From: Aeromicrobium terrae
GTDB taxonomy: Bacteria > Actinomycetota > Actinomycetes > Propionibacteriales > Nocardioidaceae
DNA: 64,000 nucleotides
Assembly: GCF_008039565.1 (NCBI RefSeq)
Contig: NZ_VDUX01000003.1
Coordinates: 186,001-250,000, forward strand
Reading direction: 5' to 3'
Shown here: positions 27,101 through 34,386 of the stretch, piece after piece
Position numbering within the stretch: position 1 is the stretch's first letter
How the letters are laid out: the number at the start of each line of letters is the position of its first letter
Program-made: the position numbers and the translations under genes
Notes under the pieces: generated by a model
Database searches by the model: none
The model's input: the letters and a program-made list of their open reading frames with translations, nothing else
What the model was told of the DNA's origin: nothing

Positions 27101-27757
27101 TCAGCGGGTCAGGCCGGCCATCGTCCAGACGACGTCGTCCTCCTCGGGCGGCAGCTCCTCGACCCACGTGCGCGGTGGAGGACTCCCCGCCGTCGTGTGT
27201 CTCAGGAGCACGCCGAGCAGGCCGAGCGTGGTGGCGTCCGCACGATCACGACGCGCCAGGACGGCGAACCGACCGGTGGCGACCTGCGCCACGGTCTCGT
27301 CGCCGGTGAACACCGTGCGCAGCGCGCCCGCGACCTCGAGCGCCCACAGGGACGACTCGAGGGCGTTGGTGGCGTCGGGCCGCGTGAGCTCGACGACCAC
27401 CAACGCGTGACGGTCCGGCACGAGGTGACCCGCTCCCTCTCGGGACGCCTCGCGGTACACGTCACCCAGACGGGCGCGCAGGTGCGGCACGGTGCTCAAC
27501 GACGTCAACGGGTCCTCGCACGACACGTCGTGCAGGGACCTGGACGTCTCCTCGGCCCAGGCGACGCAGGCCGCCCGGACCGTGCTGTGGTCGGGCACGC
27601 CGGCGTACGCCCGCTCCACGAGGTCGATCACCTCATGGAGCGGGACGCCCCTGGCTGCTGCACTCGCTCCCACCTCGTGTGCAACAGCGCCGACGTCGGG
27701 TCCGCCGTCGCGGACGGCGTCCACCAGCTGCTGTGCGCCGGTGATCGAACCGTCCAT
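27101..27757 (-). CDS. Uncharacterised protein with degenerate GGDEF-like C-terminal half
   Basis: 218 aa from the ATG with a GGGGAGGTC Shine-Dalgarno. The N-terminal half (about 1-85) is helical, like the output-regulator helices that precede cyclase domains. The C-terminal half starts CEDPLTSLSTVPHLRARLGDVY, recalling the DxLTGLxNR opening of GGDEF domains, but no GG[D/E]EF active site is visible, so it should be catalytically inactive. It is divergent from the sigma/anti-sigma fusion gene, 131 nt apart. Function unknown. Confidence 0.65.
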   Translation of the reverse strand: MDGSITGAQQLVDAVRDGGPDVGAVAHEVGASAAARGVPLHEVIDLVERAYAGVPDHSTVRAACVAWAEETSRSLHDVSCEDPLTSLSTVPHLRARLGDVYREASREGAGHLVPDRHALVVVELTRPDATNALESSLWALEVAGALRTVFTGDETVAQVATGRFAVLARRDRADATTLGLLGVLLRHTTAGSPPPRTWVEELPPEEDDVVWTMAGLTR

Positions 27758-27888
27758 GACGACCTCCCCTCTCAATGGCCTGACAGTGAGGAGACGTGGG
27801 AGGACACTGGTCATGACGCGGGTCCGGCGAACTTTTTCGTGACCCGGAGCCGTGCCGCTCGTTCGAGCAGGTGACAGGAGGGGTGCAC

Positions 27889-29487
27889 GTGTCGGACGTG
27901 GTGGAAGGCCAGGACGCGTCCGCGGCGTCGGTCGAGCTGGACGACGCCGCGCTGATCAGTGCTGTCCGGTCCGGCGACACCGCCGCGTACGGGACCCTGT
28001 TCGATCGGCACCGCGACGCGGCCACGCGGCTCGCGCGTCAGCTGTCGCCCTCCGACGCCGACGACCTGGTGGCCGAGTCGTTCACCCGGGTGCTCGCGCT
28101 GCTCCAGGACGGCAAGGGTCCGGAGCTGGCGTTCCGCGCCTACCTGCTCACGGCCGTCCGCCGCCTGCACGTCGACCGCGTGCGGTCCACGGCCAAGGTC
28201 CGGCCCACGGACGACGACGTCGAGCTCGACCGGCCGACCCCGTCCGCCGACCGCTCGGAGATCGCCTTCGAGAGCGCGGCCGCGGCCGCCGCGTACGCCG
28301 CGCTGCCCGAGCGCTGGCAGATGGTGCTCTGGCACCTCGACGTGGAGGGCGAGAAGCCGGCCGCCGTCGCGCCGCTGCTCGGGATGTCGCCCAACGGCGT
28401 CTCCGCACTCGCCTACCGGGCCCGTGAGGGGCTCCGTCAGTCGTACCTCCAGCACCACCTCTCGATCACCCAGGACGCGGACTGCCGCAGCTGCACGAGC
28501 CGGCTCGCCGCCTACGTGCGCCGTGGGCTCTCCGCGCGCGCCGGTGCCGAGGTCGAGGCGCACCTCGACCACTGCCGACGGTGCACGGGCCTCTACCTGG
28601 AGCTGATCGAGGTCAACCGTGACCTCGGCGGCATGCTCGTCCCGGCCGTGCTCGGCGTCTCCGCCACCGGCTACCTCACCGCCGCCGCTGCGGCCGGGGC
28701 CGCGGGGGTCGCCGGCACCGCGGCCGGCGCGGTCGGGATCAAGGTCGTGCTGTCCACGGCCGCCAAGGCGATGGTGGAGCCGGTCAAGGCCGCCGGGACG
28801 GCGCTCGGCCCGAGCGGGGTCGCGGCCAGTGCCGTCGTCGCCACCGTCGCGACCGCCGGCATCGTCACCGTGGCCACCCAGAGCAAGGACGTGGACCCTC
28901 CTCCGGCCGCCGTGGCGTCGTCCCCCGCGCCGACCGCGACGCCGGAGGCCTCCCCGAGCCCGACGCCGGAGCCGTCGCCCAGCGAGGAGGCGCTCGTGGT
29001 GCCGCTCCCCACTCCCTCGCCGACGCTCACACCTGAGCCCGTCGTCGAGGAGCCGGCCGCCACCGAGACCCCTGAGCCCGAGCCCACCGTGGAGCCGCCG
29101 CCCGTCGGGGTGACCGACTTCGGCATCGGCACGGCGACGGTGAGCCGCGACACCGCCTTCTGGCAGCGTCGCGTGACGGTCCCGGTCACCGCGCACGCCG
29201 AGCCGCACCCGGTGGCGCGCACCGTCTCGCTCCGCGTCGACTTCGACCGTCGTGAGCGGTTCCGCGGCACGATCAGCCCCGGGTGGGCGTGCAACGCGGC
29301 CGTGGGCCAGCGGCTCCGCAGCGTCACCTGCACCGCCACGCTCGCACCGGGCGAGGGCGGGACGCTCGTGTTCCGCGTCCTCGGCCTGTCCGCGCCCGGC
29401 ACGGCCCGGGTCACCGCGCCCGACGACCCCGATCCGGCCAACGACGCCCGCCGGCTCGTCGCCAGGCTCGGCCTGCTCGCGTTGTGA
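27889..29487 (+). CDS. Sigma-70 family ECF sigma factor fused to zinc-finger, membrane and surface domains
   Basis: 532 aa in one frame. Region 2 (about 18-100) includes DADDLVAESFTRVLALL and RLHVDRVRS. Region 4 (about 135-190) includes LPERWQMVLWHLDVEGEKPAAVAPLLGMS. A zf-HC2 anti-sigma module follows (CRSC at about 199-202, then HLDHCRRC near 225-232). Two hydrophobic Ala-rich stretches (about 250-290 and 310-332), a Pro/Thr/Ser/Glu spacer (about 335-415) and a C-terminal beta-rich domain complete it. It joins sigma, anti-sigma and a probable surface sensor in one chain. The GTG start is set by AGGAGGGG. Confidence 0.85.
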   Translation: MSDVVEGQDASAASVELDDAALISAVRSGDTAAYGTLFDRHRDAATRLARQLSPSDADDLVAESFTRVLALLQDGKGPELAFRAYLLTAVRRLHVDRVRSTAKVRPTDDDVELDRPTPSADRSEIAFESAAAAAAYAALPERWQMVLWHLDVEGEKPAAVAPLLGMSPNGVSALAYRAREGLRQSYLQHHLSITQDADCRSCTSRLAAYVRRGLSARAGAEVEAHLDHCRRCTGLYLELIEVNRDLGGMLVPAVLGVSATGYLTAAAAAGAAGVAGTAAGAVGIKVVLSTAAKAMVEPVKAAGTALGPSGVAASAVVATVATAGIVTVATQSKDVDPPPAAVASSPAPTATPEASPSPTPEPSPSEEALVVPLPTPSPTLTPEPVVEEPAATETPEPEPTVEPPPVGVTDFGIGTATVSRDTAFWQRRVTVPVTAHAEPHPVARTVSLRVDFDRRERFRGTISPGWACNAAVGQRLRSVTCTATLAPGEGGTLVFRVLGLSAPGTARVTAPDDPDPANDARRLVARLGLLAL

Positions 29488-29516
29488 ACCTCTGAAGGCG
29501 TGCCAAGAATGGAGGC

Positions 29517-29984
29517 ATGACCCTTCTGCGCTCCGTGGCCCGTCCGATGCTCGCGTCGATGTTCGTCTACGGGGGTGTGAACGCCCTGCGCAACGCCTCG
29601 GCGATGGCGCCCAAGGCGCAACCGGTCGCCGATCTCATCACCAAGGCGGCCCCCGACGCGCCGACGATCTCCGCGGCCAACCTGGTGCGGGCCAACGGCG
29701 CCATCCACGTCGTCGCCGGCACCGCGCTCGCCACCGGCCGCCTGCCGCGCCTGTCGGCACTCGTCCTGGCCGGCACGCTCGTGCCCACCACGGCGATGGG
29801 TCACCAGTTCTGGGACCAGGACGACCCCGCGGCCGCGCAGAACCAGCGCATCCACTTCACCAAGAACCTGTCGATGATCGGCGGCCTGCTGATGGCCACG
29901 CTCGACCCCGACCCGCACAAGAAGATCCTTCCCCGCCGGGCGAAGGACAAGGTCGCCGAAGGCATCGAGCACCTGAAGGGCTGA
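29517..29984 (+). CDS. DoxX family membrane protein
   Basis: 155 aa with four hydrophobic helices, starting with SVARPMLASMFVYGGVNAL and including the conserved VRANGAIHVVAGTALATGRLPRLSAL region. DoxX-like proteins are small integral membrane proteins linked in some actinobacteria to thiol and oxidative-stress membrane complexes. The C-terminal tail (KKILPRRAKDKVAEG) is cytosolic and basic. A GGAGGC Shine-Dalgarno is 1 nt or more from the ATG. It sits alone between the sigma fusion and repeat copy B. Confidence 0.88.
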   Translation: MTLLRSVARPMLASMFVYGGVNALRNASAMAPKAQPVADLITKAAPDAPTISAANLVRANGAIHVVAGTALATGRLPRLSALVLAGTLVPTTAMGHQFWDQDDPAAAQNQRIHFTKNLSMIGGLLMATLDPDPHKKILPRRAKDKVAEGIEHLKG

Positions 29985-29994
29985 CTGACGTCGG

Positions 29995-30094
29995 GTCTGC
30001 GGTTTACCAGGTTCAGTGGGCAAACGAGCACCCCTCCGGGCAAATTTGCCTTGAGATGTGTCAGCTTGCCCACTGAACCTGGTAAACCGCAGAC
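29995..30094. repeat. Intergenic long inverted-repeat element, copy B
   Basis: Perfect 29-bp inverted arms (29995-30023 and 30066-30094) are separated by 42 bp. The centre repeats the palindrome GGCAAATTTGCC (30039-30050) and the GATGTGTC block seen in copy A. The arms differ from copy A at several positions (for example GGTTCAGT instead of GGTTAAGT), and each change is matched in the partner arm. It lies between codirectional DoxX and aroA genes. Confidence 0.9.
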
Positions 30095-30116
30095 GAGCGC
30101 GAGACGGGATCGGCCC

Positions 30117-30122
30117 TAGAGT
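30117..30122 (+). promoter_or_regulatory. -10 element of aroA
   Basis: TAGAGT, 8 nt before the aroA ATG. No Shine-Dalgarno is visible, in keeping with a leaderless mRNA. Confidence 0.45.
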
Positions 30123-30130
30123 TGGGCGCG

Positions 30131-31411
30131 ATGAACTCACCCGCGCCCTGGCTCGCGCCGCGCTGCACGACGCCCTTGGACGCACGGGTGAGGCTGCCCG
30201 GGTCGAAGTCGCTGACCAACCGGCTGCTCGTGCTGGCGGCGATCGCCGACGGGCCGTCGGTGATCGCGCGGCCGCTCGACTCCCGCGACACGACGCTGAT
30301 GGCGGACGCGCTGGAGGCGCTCGGCGCGACGATCGAGCGCGGCGACGACGCCTGGACCGTCACGCCGATCCCGGCGGACGCACCGCCACGGAACGCGTCC
30401 GTCGACTGCGGCCTGGCCGGCACCGTCATGCGGTTCGTGCCCGCGCTCGCGGCCCTCACGGCGGCGACGGTGACGTTCGACGGCGACGAGCGGGCCCGCG
30501 TGCGGCCGATGGCGACGACGATCGACACCCTGCGCGCCCTCGGCGTGACGGTCGAGGACGACGGCCGCGGCTCGCTCCCGTTCACCGTGCACGGCACGGG
30601 CCGGGTGAAGGGCGGGCCGCTCGAGGTCGACGCCTCCGCGTCCAGCCAGTTCGTCTCCGCGCTGCTGCTCGCGGCACCGCACCTCACCGAGGGCCTCGAC
30701 CTGCGTCACGTCGGGCCGCCGCTGCCGTCGCTCCCCCACGTCCTGATGACCGTCACCGAGCTGCGCCGTCGCGGGGTGGTCGTCGACGACTCCACCCCCG
30801 ACCGGTGGACCGTCGCCCCCGGCCCGGTCGCCGCGCTGGACGCGGAGGTCGAGGCCGACCTCTCGAATGCCGGGGCCTTCGTCGCGGCCGCCCTGGTCAC
30901 CGGCGGCTCCGTGCGGGTCGAGGCCTGGCCGGAACGCACCGAGCAGGCGGGCGACGCCTGGCGGAGCATCGCGGCGGCGTTCGGCGGCACGGTGGAGCGG
31001 GACGGCACCGACCTCGTCGTCTCGGCGCAGGGACCGCTGACCGGCGTGGAGCTGGACCTGCACGACGTCGGCGAGCTGACCCCGGTCGTGGCGGCGGTGG
31101 CGGCGCTCGCCGAGGGACCGTCCCGGCTCACCGGCATCGCCCACCTCCGCGGGCACGAGACCGACCGACTGGCCGCCCTGGCCACCGAGATCACCAAGCT
31201 CGGCGGCGACGTCACGGAGCTCGACGACGGCCTGGAGATCCGGCCGCGGCCGCTGCACGGCGGGACGTTCGCCACGTACGACGACCACCGGATGGCTCAT
31301 GCCGGCGCCGTGCTCGGTCTCCGCGTCCCGGACCTGTACCTCGACGACGTCGGCACCACGGCCAAGACCTGGCCGGGCTTCGCCGACGCGTGGAAGGAGC
31401 TCGTGTCGTGA
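30131..31411 (+). CDS. aroA: 3-phosphoshikimate 1-carboxyvinyltransferase (EPSP synthase)
   Basis: 426 aa. It transfers the enolpyruvyl group from PEP to shikimate-3-phosphate. Visible motifs are LPGSKSLTNRLLVLAA, the GLAGTVMRF segment around the PEP site (the usual GNAGT is GLAGT, as in many actinobacterial enzymes), ASASSQFVSALLLAAP, and the C-terminal TYDDHRMAHAGAVLGL. It overlaps rsgA by 4 bp (GTGA), an actinobacterial pairing. Confidence 0.97.
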   Translation: MNSPAPWLAPRCTTPLDARVRLPGSKSLTNRLLVLAAIADGPSVIARPLDSRDTTLMADALEALGATIERGDDAWTVTPIPADAPPRNASVDCGLAGTVMRFVPALAALTAATVTFDGDERARVRPMATTIDTLRALGVTVEDDGRGSLPFTVHGTGRVKGGPLEVDASASSQFVSALLLAAPHLTEGLDLRHVGPPLPSLPHVLMTVTELRRRGVVVDDSTPDRWTVAPGPVAALDAEVEADLSNAGAFVAAALVTGGSVRVEAWPERTEQAGDAWRSIAAAFGGTVERDGTDLVVSAQGPLTGVELDLHDVGELTPVVAAVAALAEGPSRLTGIAHLRGHETDRLAALATEITKLGGDVTELDDGLEIRPRPLHGGTFATYDDHRMAHAGAVLGLRVPDLYLDDVGTTAKTWPGFADAWKELVS

Positions 31412-32385
31412 GGAACGACGACGAGCACGCCGCGTTCGAGCGTCCCAAGCGACGCTCGCGACCGCGCACCAAGGACCGCCCGGACTACCGCGATGCCCCG
31501 GAGGGCCGCGTCATCACGATCGACCGGGGCCGGTACACCGTCGCCCTCGCCGAAGACGACCGCGTCATCACGGCGATGAAGTCGCGCCCGCTCGGCAAGC
31601 AAGGTGTCGTGGTGGGCGACGAGGTGAAGCTCGATGGCGACGTCAGCGGCGCGGAGGGCACCCTCGCGCGGATCGTCGAGGTCCTTCCCCGCCGCACCGT
31701 CCTGCGGCGCACGGCGGACGACGACGACCCGATCGAGCGCGTCGTGGTGGCGAACGCCGACCAGCTGGTCGTGGTCGCGGCGCTCGCCGACCCGCCGCTG
31801 CGGCTCGCCCTCGTCGACCGGTGCCTGGTGGCCGCGTTCGACGCCGGCATGGAGCCGCTGGTCTGCCTCACCAAGGCCGACCTCGCGCCCGCGGACGAGG
31901 TCGTCGCCCTGCTCGAGCCGCTCGACGTCCGCACCGTCGTCACGTCCCGCGACGGCGATCTCAGCGAGCTGCGCGACCTCCTCACCGGCCGCACGAGCGT
32001 GCTCGTCGGGCACAGCGGGGTGGGCAAGTCCACGCTGGTCAACGCCCTGATCCCCGACGCCGAACGCCGCACCAGCCACGTCAACGAGGTCACCGGCCGC
32101 GGGCGGCACACCTCCACGTCGGCGATCGCGCTCGAGCTGGACGGCGACGGCTGGATCATCGACACCCCGGGATTCCGTTCGTTCGGGCTCGCGCACGTCG
32201 ACGTCGACCACGTCATCCGCGCGTTCCCGGACCTGGACGAGGCCAGCGCCGGCTGCCCCCGAGGCTGCACCCACGCGGCCACCGAGCCGGAGTGCGCGCT
32301 CGACGCCGGCGTCGCGGACGGCACCCTGCGGGCCGACCGGGTCGCCTCGTTCCGGCGGATCCTCAGCAGCCGGGACAGCGACTAA
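31408..32385 (+). CDS. rsgA: Ribosome small-subunit-dependent GTPase RsgA
   Basis: 325 aa. A circularly permuted GTPase for late 30S maturation. An N-terminal basic tail and OB-fold (about 35-105) precede G4 (LTKAD), G1 (GHSGVGKST, about residue 200) and G3 (DTPGFRSFG). The C-terminal zinc motif is CPRGCTHATEPEC-like, reading C, C, H, C. The GTG start overlaps the aroA stop. It converges on the ferredoxin gene with a 4-bp overlap. Confidence 0.96.
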   Translation: MRNDDEHAAFERPKRRSRPRTKDRPDYRDAPEGRVITIDRGRYTVALAEDDRVITAMKSRPLGKQGVVVGDEVKLDGDVSGAEGTLARIVEVLPRRTVLRRTADDDDPIERVVVANADQLVVVAALADPPLRLALVDRCLVAAFDAGMEPLVCLTKADLAPADEVVALLEPLDVRTVVTSRDGDLSELRDLLTGRTSVLVGHSGVGKSTLVNALIPDAERRTSHVNEVTGRGRHTSTSAIALELDGDGWIIDTPGFRSFGLAHVDVDHVIRAFPDLDEASAGCPRGCTHAATEPECALDAGVADGTLRADRVASFRRILSSRDSD

Positions 32386-32585
32386 GCGTTCTCGGGCACC
32401 TCGTAGAGGGCGCTCATCGGGCAGACCGAGATGCCCTCGCGGGCGTCGTCCTCGCGTCCCTCGGGGACGTCCTTCGCCGGACCGATGTTGCTGTACCCGT
32501 CGTCGTCGAGCGTGAAGAAGTCGGCCCACACCTCCTCGCACTGCGCCTGACCCGCGCACTGGTCGTTGTCCACGCCCACCTTCAT
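32382..32585 (-). CDS. [3Fe-4S] ferredoxin
   Basis: 67 aa beginning MKVGVDNDQCAGQAQC. Cluster ligands are C10, C16 and C55 (SVCPMSAL). The position between C10 and C16 that would be the fourth ligand is not Cys, which gives a 3Fe-4S cluster of the kind that donates electrons to actinobacterial cytochromes P450. No P450 gene is in this window, so the partner is elsewhere. The Shine-Dalgarno is GAGAGGAAC. Confidence 0.93.
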   Translation of the reverse strand: MKVGVDNDQCAGQAQCEEVWADFFTLDDDGYSNIGPAKDVPEGREDDAREGISVCPMSALYEVPENA

Positions 32586-32741
32586 GCTCGTTCCTCTCGT
32601 CGACGGTCGTTGTCAGCAACGTACTCGTGATCAGCCTCGATGGGGCGTCACGGCTCGCGCCGGATTTCACCCGCGCGGATCGAGCCGCTACGGTGGACGA
32701 CGGTCCGCCTCACGAGGGCGGGCGCCCACGAGGAGCTCTCT

Positions 32742-33116
32742 GTGCGTACCAGCAAGACCTACCGCATCACCGCGGCCGCCGTCATGGCGACGGTCGCCGC
32801 CGCCACCGTCGTGACGTTCGCCCGGGCCGACGACAGCCCGAAGCCGACCGCCGCTCCGGCGCTCCCGGCCGTCTCGGACACCTTCCCGGCGCCGAACGTG
32901 AGCAGCCCGGAGCCGACGCAGGACGCGGACCCCACCACGGCCCCGCAGGTCGTCGTGCCGGTCTCGCCGAGCCCGAGCGCCACCACGGCCACCAGTCGCT
33001 CGTCCACGCGCAAGACCACCAAGCCGAAGCCGACGCACTCGCCGTCGCCGTCGCCCTCGCCGAGCCCCGAGGGTCATCACCCGCTCCGCGACCTCATCGA
33101 AGCGCTCTTCGACTGA
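32742..33116 (+). CDS. Small secreted Pro/Ser/Thr-rich protein
   Basis: 124 aa. A short basic start (VRTSKTYR) and a hydrophobic segment ITAAAVMATVAAATVVTFARA form a signal peptide or anchor. About 90 residues of low-complexity Pro/Ser/Thr sequence follow, including several SPSPSPS repeats and a KKTTKPKP-like basic patch. There is no lipobox or LPXTG. The GTG start follows AGGAG. The 3' end overlaps the convergent enoyl-CoA hydratase gene by 23 bp. Function unknown. Confidence 0.65.
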   Translation: MRTSKTYRITAAAVMATVAAATVVTFARADDSPKPTAAPALPAVSDTFPAPNVSSPEPTQDADPTTAPQVVVPVSPSPSATTATSRSSTRKTTKPKPTHSPSPSPSPSPEGHHPLRDLIEALFD

Positions 33117-33894
33117 CCTGTCCGGCGCCGAACTCCGGACGCCGCTTCTCCAGGAACGCCGCGACACCCTCGACCCCGTCCGGCTCCGCCGCCCGCTCAC
33201 GGATCGACAGCGTCTCCGCGCGCATCGCCCGCTCCGGTGCCGGGTCAGCCGTGCTGCGGAGCAGCCGCTTCGTCGCGGCGAACGCCGCCGCCGGTCCTGC
33301 GGCCAGCTTCTGCGCGAGCGCGTCCGCAGCGCCGGCCAGCTCCGCGTCGTCGTGCACCTGGGCGACGAGCCCGGCGGCCTGAGCCTGCTCGGCGTCCAGG
33401 ACGTCGTTCAGCAGGGCCAGCCGCAGCATGCGGTGCAGCCCGAGGGTGTGGACCAGCAGACTCGTCCCGCCGTCGACGCTGAAGCCGATCTTCGTGTAGC
33501 CGAGGGTGAACGACGCCGACCGCGAGGCCAGCACGATGTCCGCGGCGGCGGCCAGCGGGAAGCCGGCCCCGGCGGCGGCGCCCTGCACCACGCTGACGAC
33601 CACGGCGTCATTGCGGACGAGGTCGCTCACCGCGCGGTGCAGCGCCTCGGCGAGGTCGTCGATGTACGCGCCGACGTCGTCGACGGACCCGAACGAGCCG
33701 AGGTCGCCGCCGACGCAGAAGAACCGCCCGGTCGACGACAGCAGGATCACGCGGGCGGCGTCGGAGCGCGAGCGACGCACCGCGTCCTGCAGCTCGGCCA
33801 CCATCGCGGTGTTGATCGGGTTGCCGTGGTCGCCGTCGCACAGCGTGATCCGGGCGATGCCGTCGGCGAAGGCGTAGTCGACGTGAGAAGCCAT
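33094..33894 (-). CDS. Enoyl-CoA hydratase/isomerase family protein (crotonase fold)
   Basis: 266 aa. The oxyanion-hole segments are FFCVGGDLGSF and GAAAGAGFPLAAAADI. The catalytic Glu of typical enoyl-CoA hydratase (the PExxL site) is not conserved: the region reads GYTKIGFSVDGGTS, leaving the Asp of VDGG. This makes an isomerase (PaaG-like) or other crotonase activity more likely than hydratase. A TAGGCT lies 6 nt before the ATG. Confidence 0.88.
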   Translation of the reverse strand: MASHVDYAFADGIARITLCDGDHGNPINTAMVAELQDAVRRSRSDAARVILLSSTGRFFCVGGDLGSFGSVDDVGAYIDDLAEALHRAVSDLVRNDAVVVSVVQGAAAGAGFPLAAAADIVLASRSASFTLGYTKIGFSVDGGTSLLVHTLGLHRMLRLALLNDVLDAEQAQAAGLVAQVHDDAELAGAADALAQKLAAGPAAAFAATKRLLRSTADPAPERAMRAETLSIRERAAEPDGVEGVAAFLEKRRPEFGAGQVSRRALR

Positions 33895-33900
33895 GTCGGG

Positions 33901-33906
33901 AGCCTA
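33901..33906 (-). promoter_or_regulatory. -10 element of the crotonase-family gene
   Basis: TAGGCT on the minus strand, 6 nt before the ATG, a leaderless arrangement. Confidence 0.5.
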
Positions 33907-33962
33907 GTGCGGCTCCTGATGGGTTCGGACGGTGGAGACCGGCGAAGAACTTCGGTTGGATG

Positions 33963-33987
33963 TGTCGTATCGGCGGCACCTCGTTCG
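33963..33987 (+). promoter_or_regulatory. ECF42-type promoter upstream of the YCII-sigma operon
   Basis: -35 like TGTCGTAT (33963-33970), 11 nt, then -10 like CGTTCG (33982-33987). The same two boxes at the same spacing, followed by the same GTGGAC and GTGAGAGGCAG blocks, occur at 35644-35668. This points to autoregulation by the ECF sigma factor encoded just downstream. Confidence 0.7.
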
Positions 33988-34038
33988 TGGACCAGGTGAG
34001 AGGCAGTCAGCCTGCTGCCGCCGACGAGAGGAACGACC

Positions 34039-34386
34039 ATGACGCAGTACCTGTTGTCCGTGCACCCGGACCAGTCTGTGTACGACCTGCCCGACGAGGA
34101 GAAGCAGGAGTCCTGGGACGCCACCGGCGTCTTCAACGAGGAGATCCAGGCCGAGGGCATCTGGGTCTTCGCGAACGGGCTCACCCGTGCCTCCGACGCC
34201 ACGACCGTCGACGCCACCGGCAGCGAGGTCGTCGTCACCGACGGCCCGTTCGCCGAGGCCAAGGAGCACCTCGGCGGGTTCTGGATCATCGACGTCCCCG
34301 ACCTCGATGCGGCCCTGGCCGTCGCCGAGCGCGCCTCGAAGGCGTGCGGCGAGGCCGTCGAGGTCCGCCCCTTCGAGGGCGAGTGA
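34039..34386 (+). CDS. YCII (DGPF) domain protein
   Basis: 115 aa. The DGPF motif is present in VVTDGPFAEAKEHLGGFWII, followed by DLDAALAVAERA and the C-terminal VEVRPF strand. DGPF/YCII proteins are the hallmark neighbours of ECF42 sigma factors; their biochemical function is not established. It overlaps the sigma gene by 4 bp (GTGA). The Shine-Dalgarno is GAGAGGAACG. Confidence 0.93.
   Translation: MTQYLLSVHPDQSVYDLPDEEKQESWDATGVFNEEIQAEGIWVFANGLTRASDATTVDATGSEVVVTDGPFAEAKEHLGGFWIIDVPDLDAALAVAERASKACGEAVEVRPFEGE

Noticed and set aside
26967-27167. N-terminal extension of the SRAP protein
   Set aside because: It translates the dispersed repeat (SLSLSK) and would bury the catalytic Cys that must follow the initiator Met.
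19898-30094. Insertion sequence bounded by the two inverted-repeat elements
   Set aside because: The intervening 10 kb is ordinary conserved chromosome with no transposase or integrase.
30058-32385. 775-aa frame including RsgA
   Set aside because: The first 450 codons are an out-of-frame reading of aroA; RsgA begins at the GTG overlapping the aroA stop.
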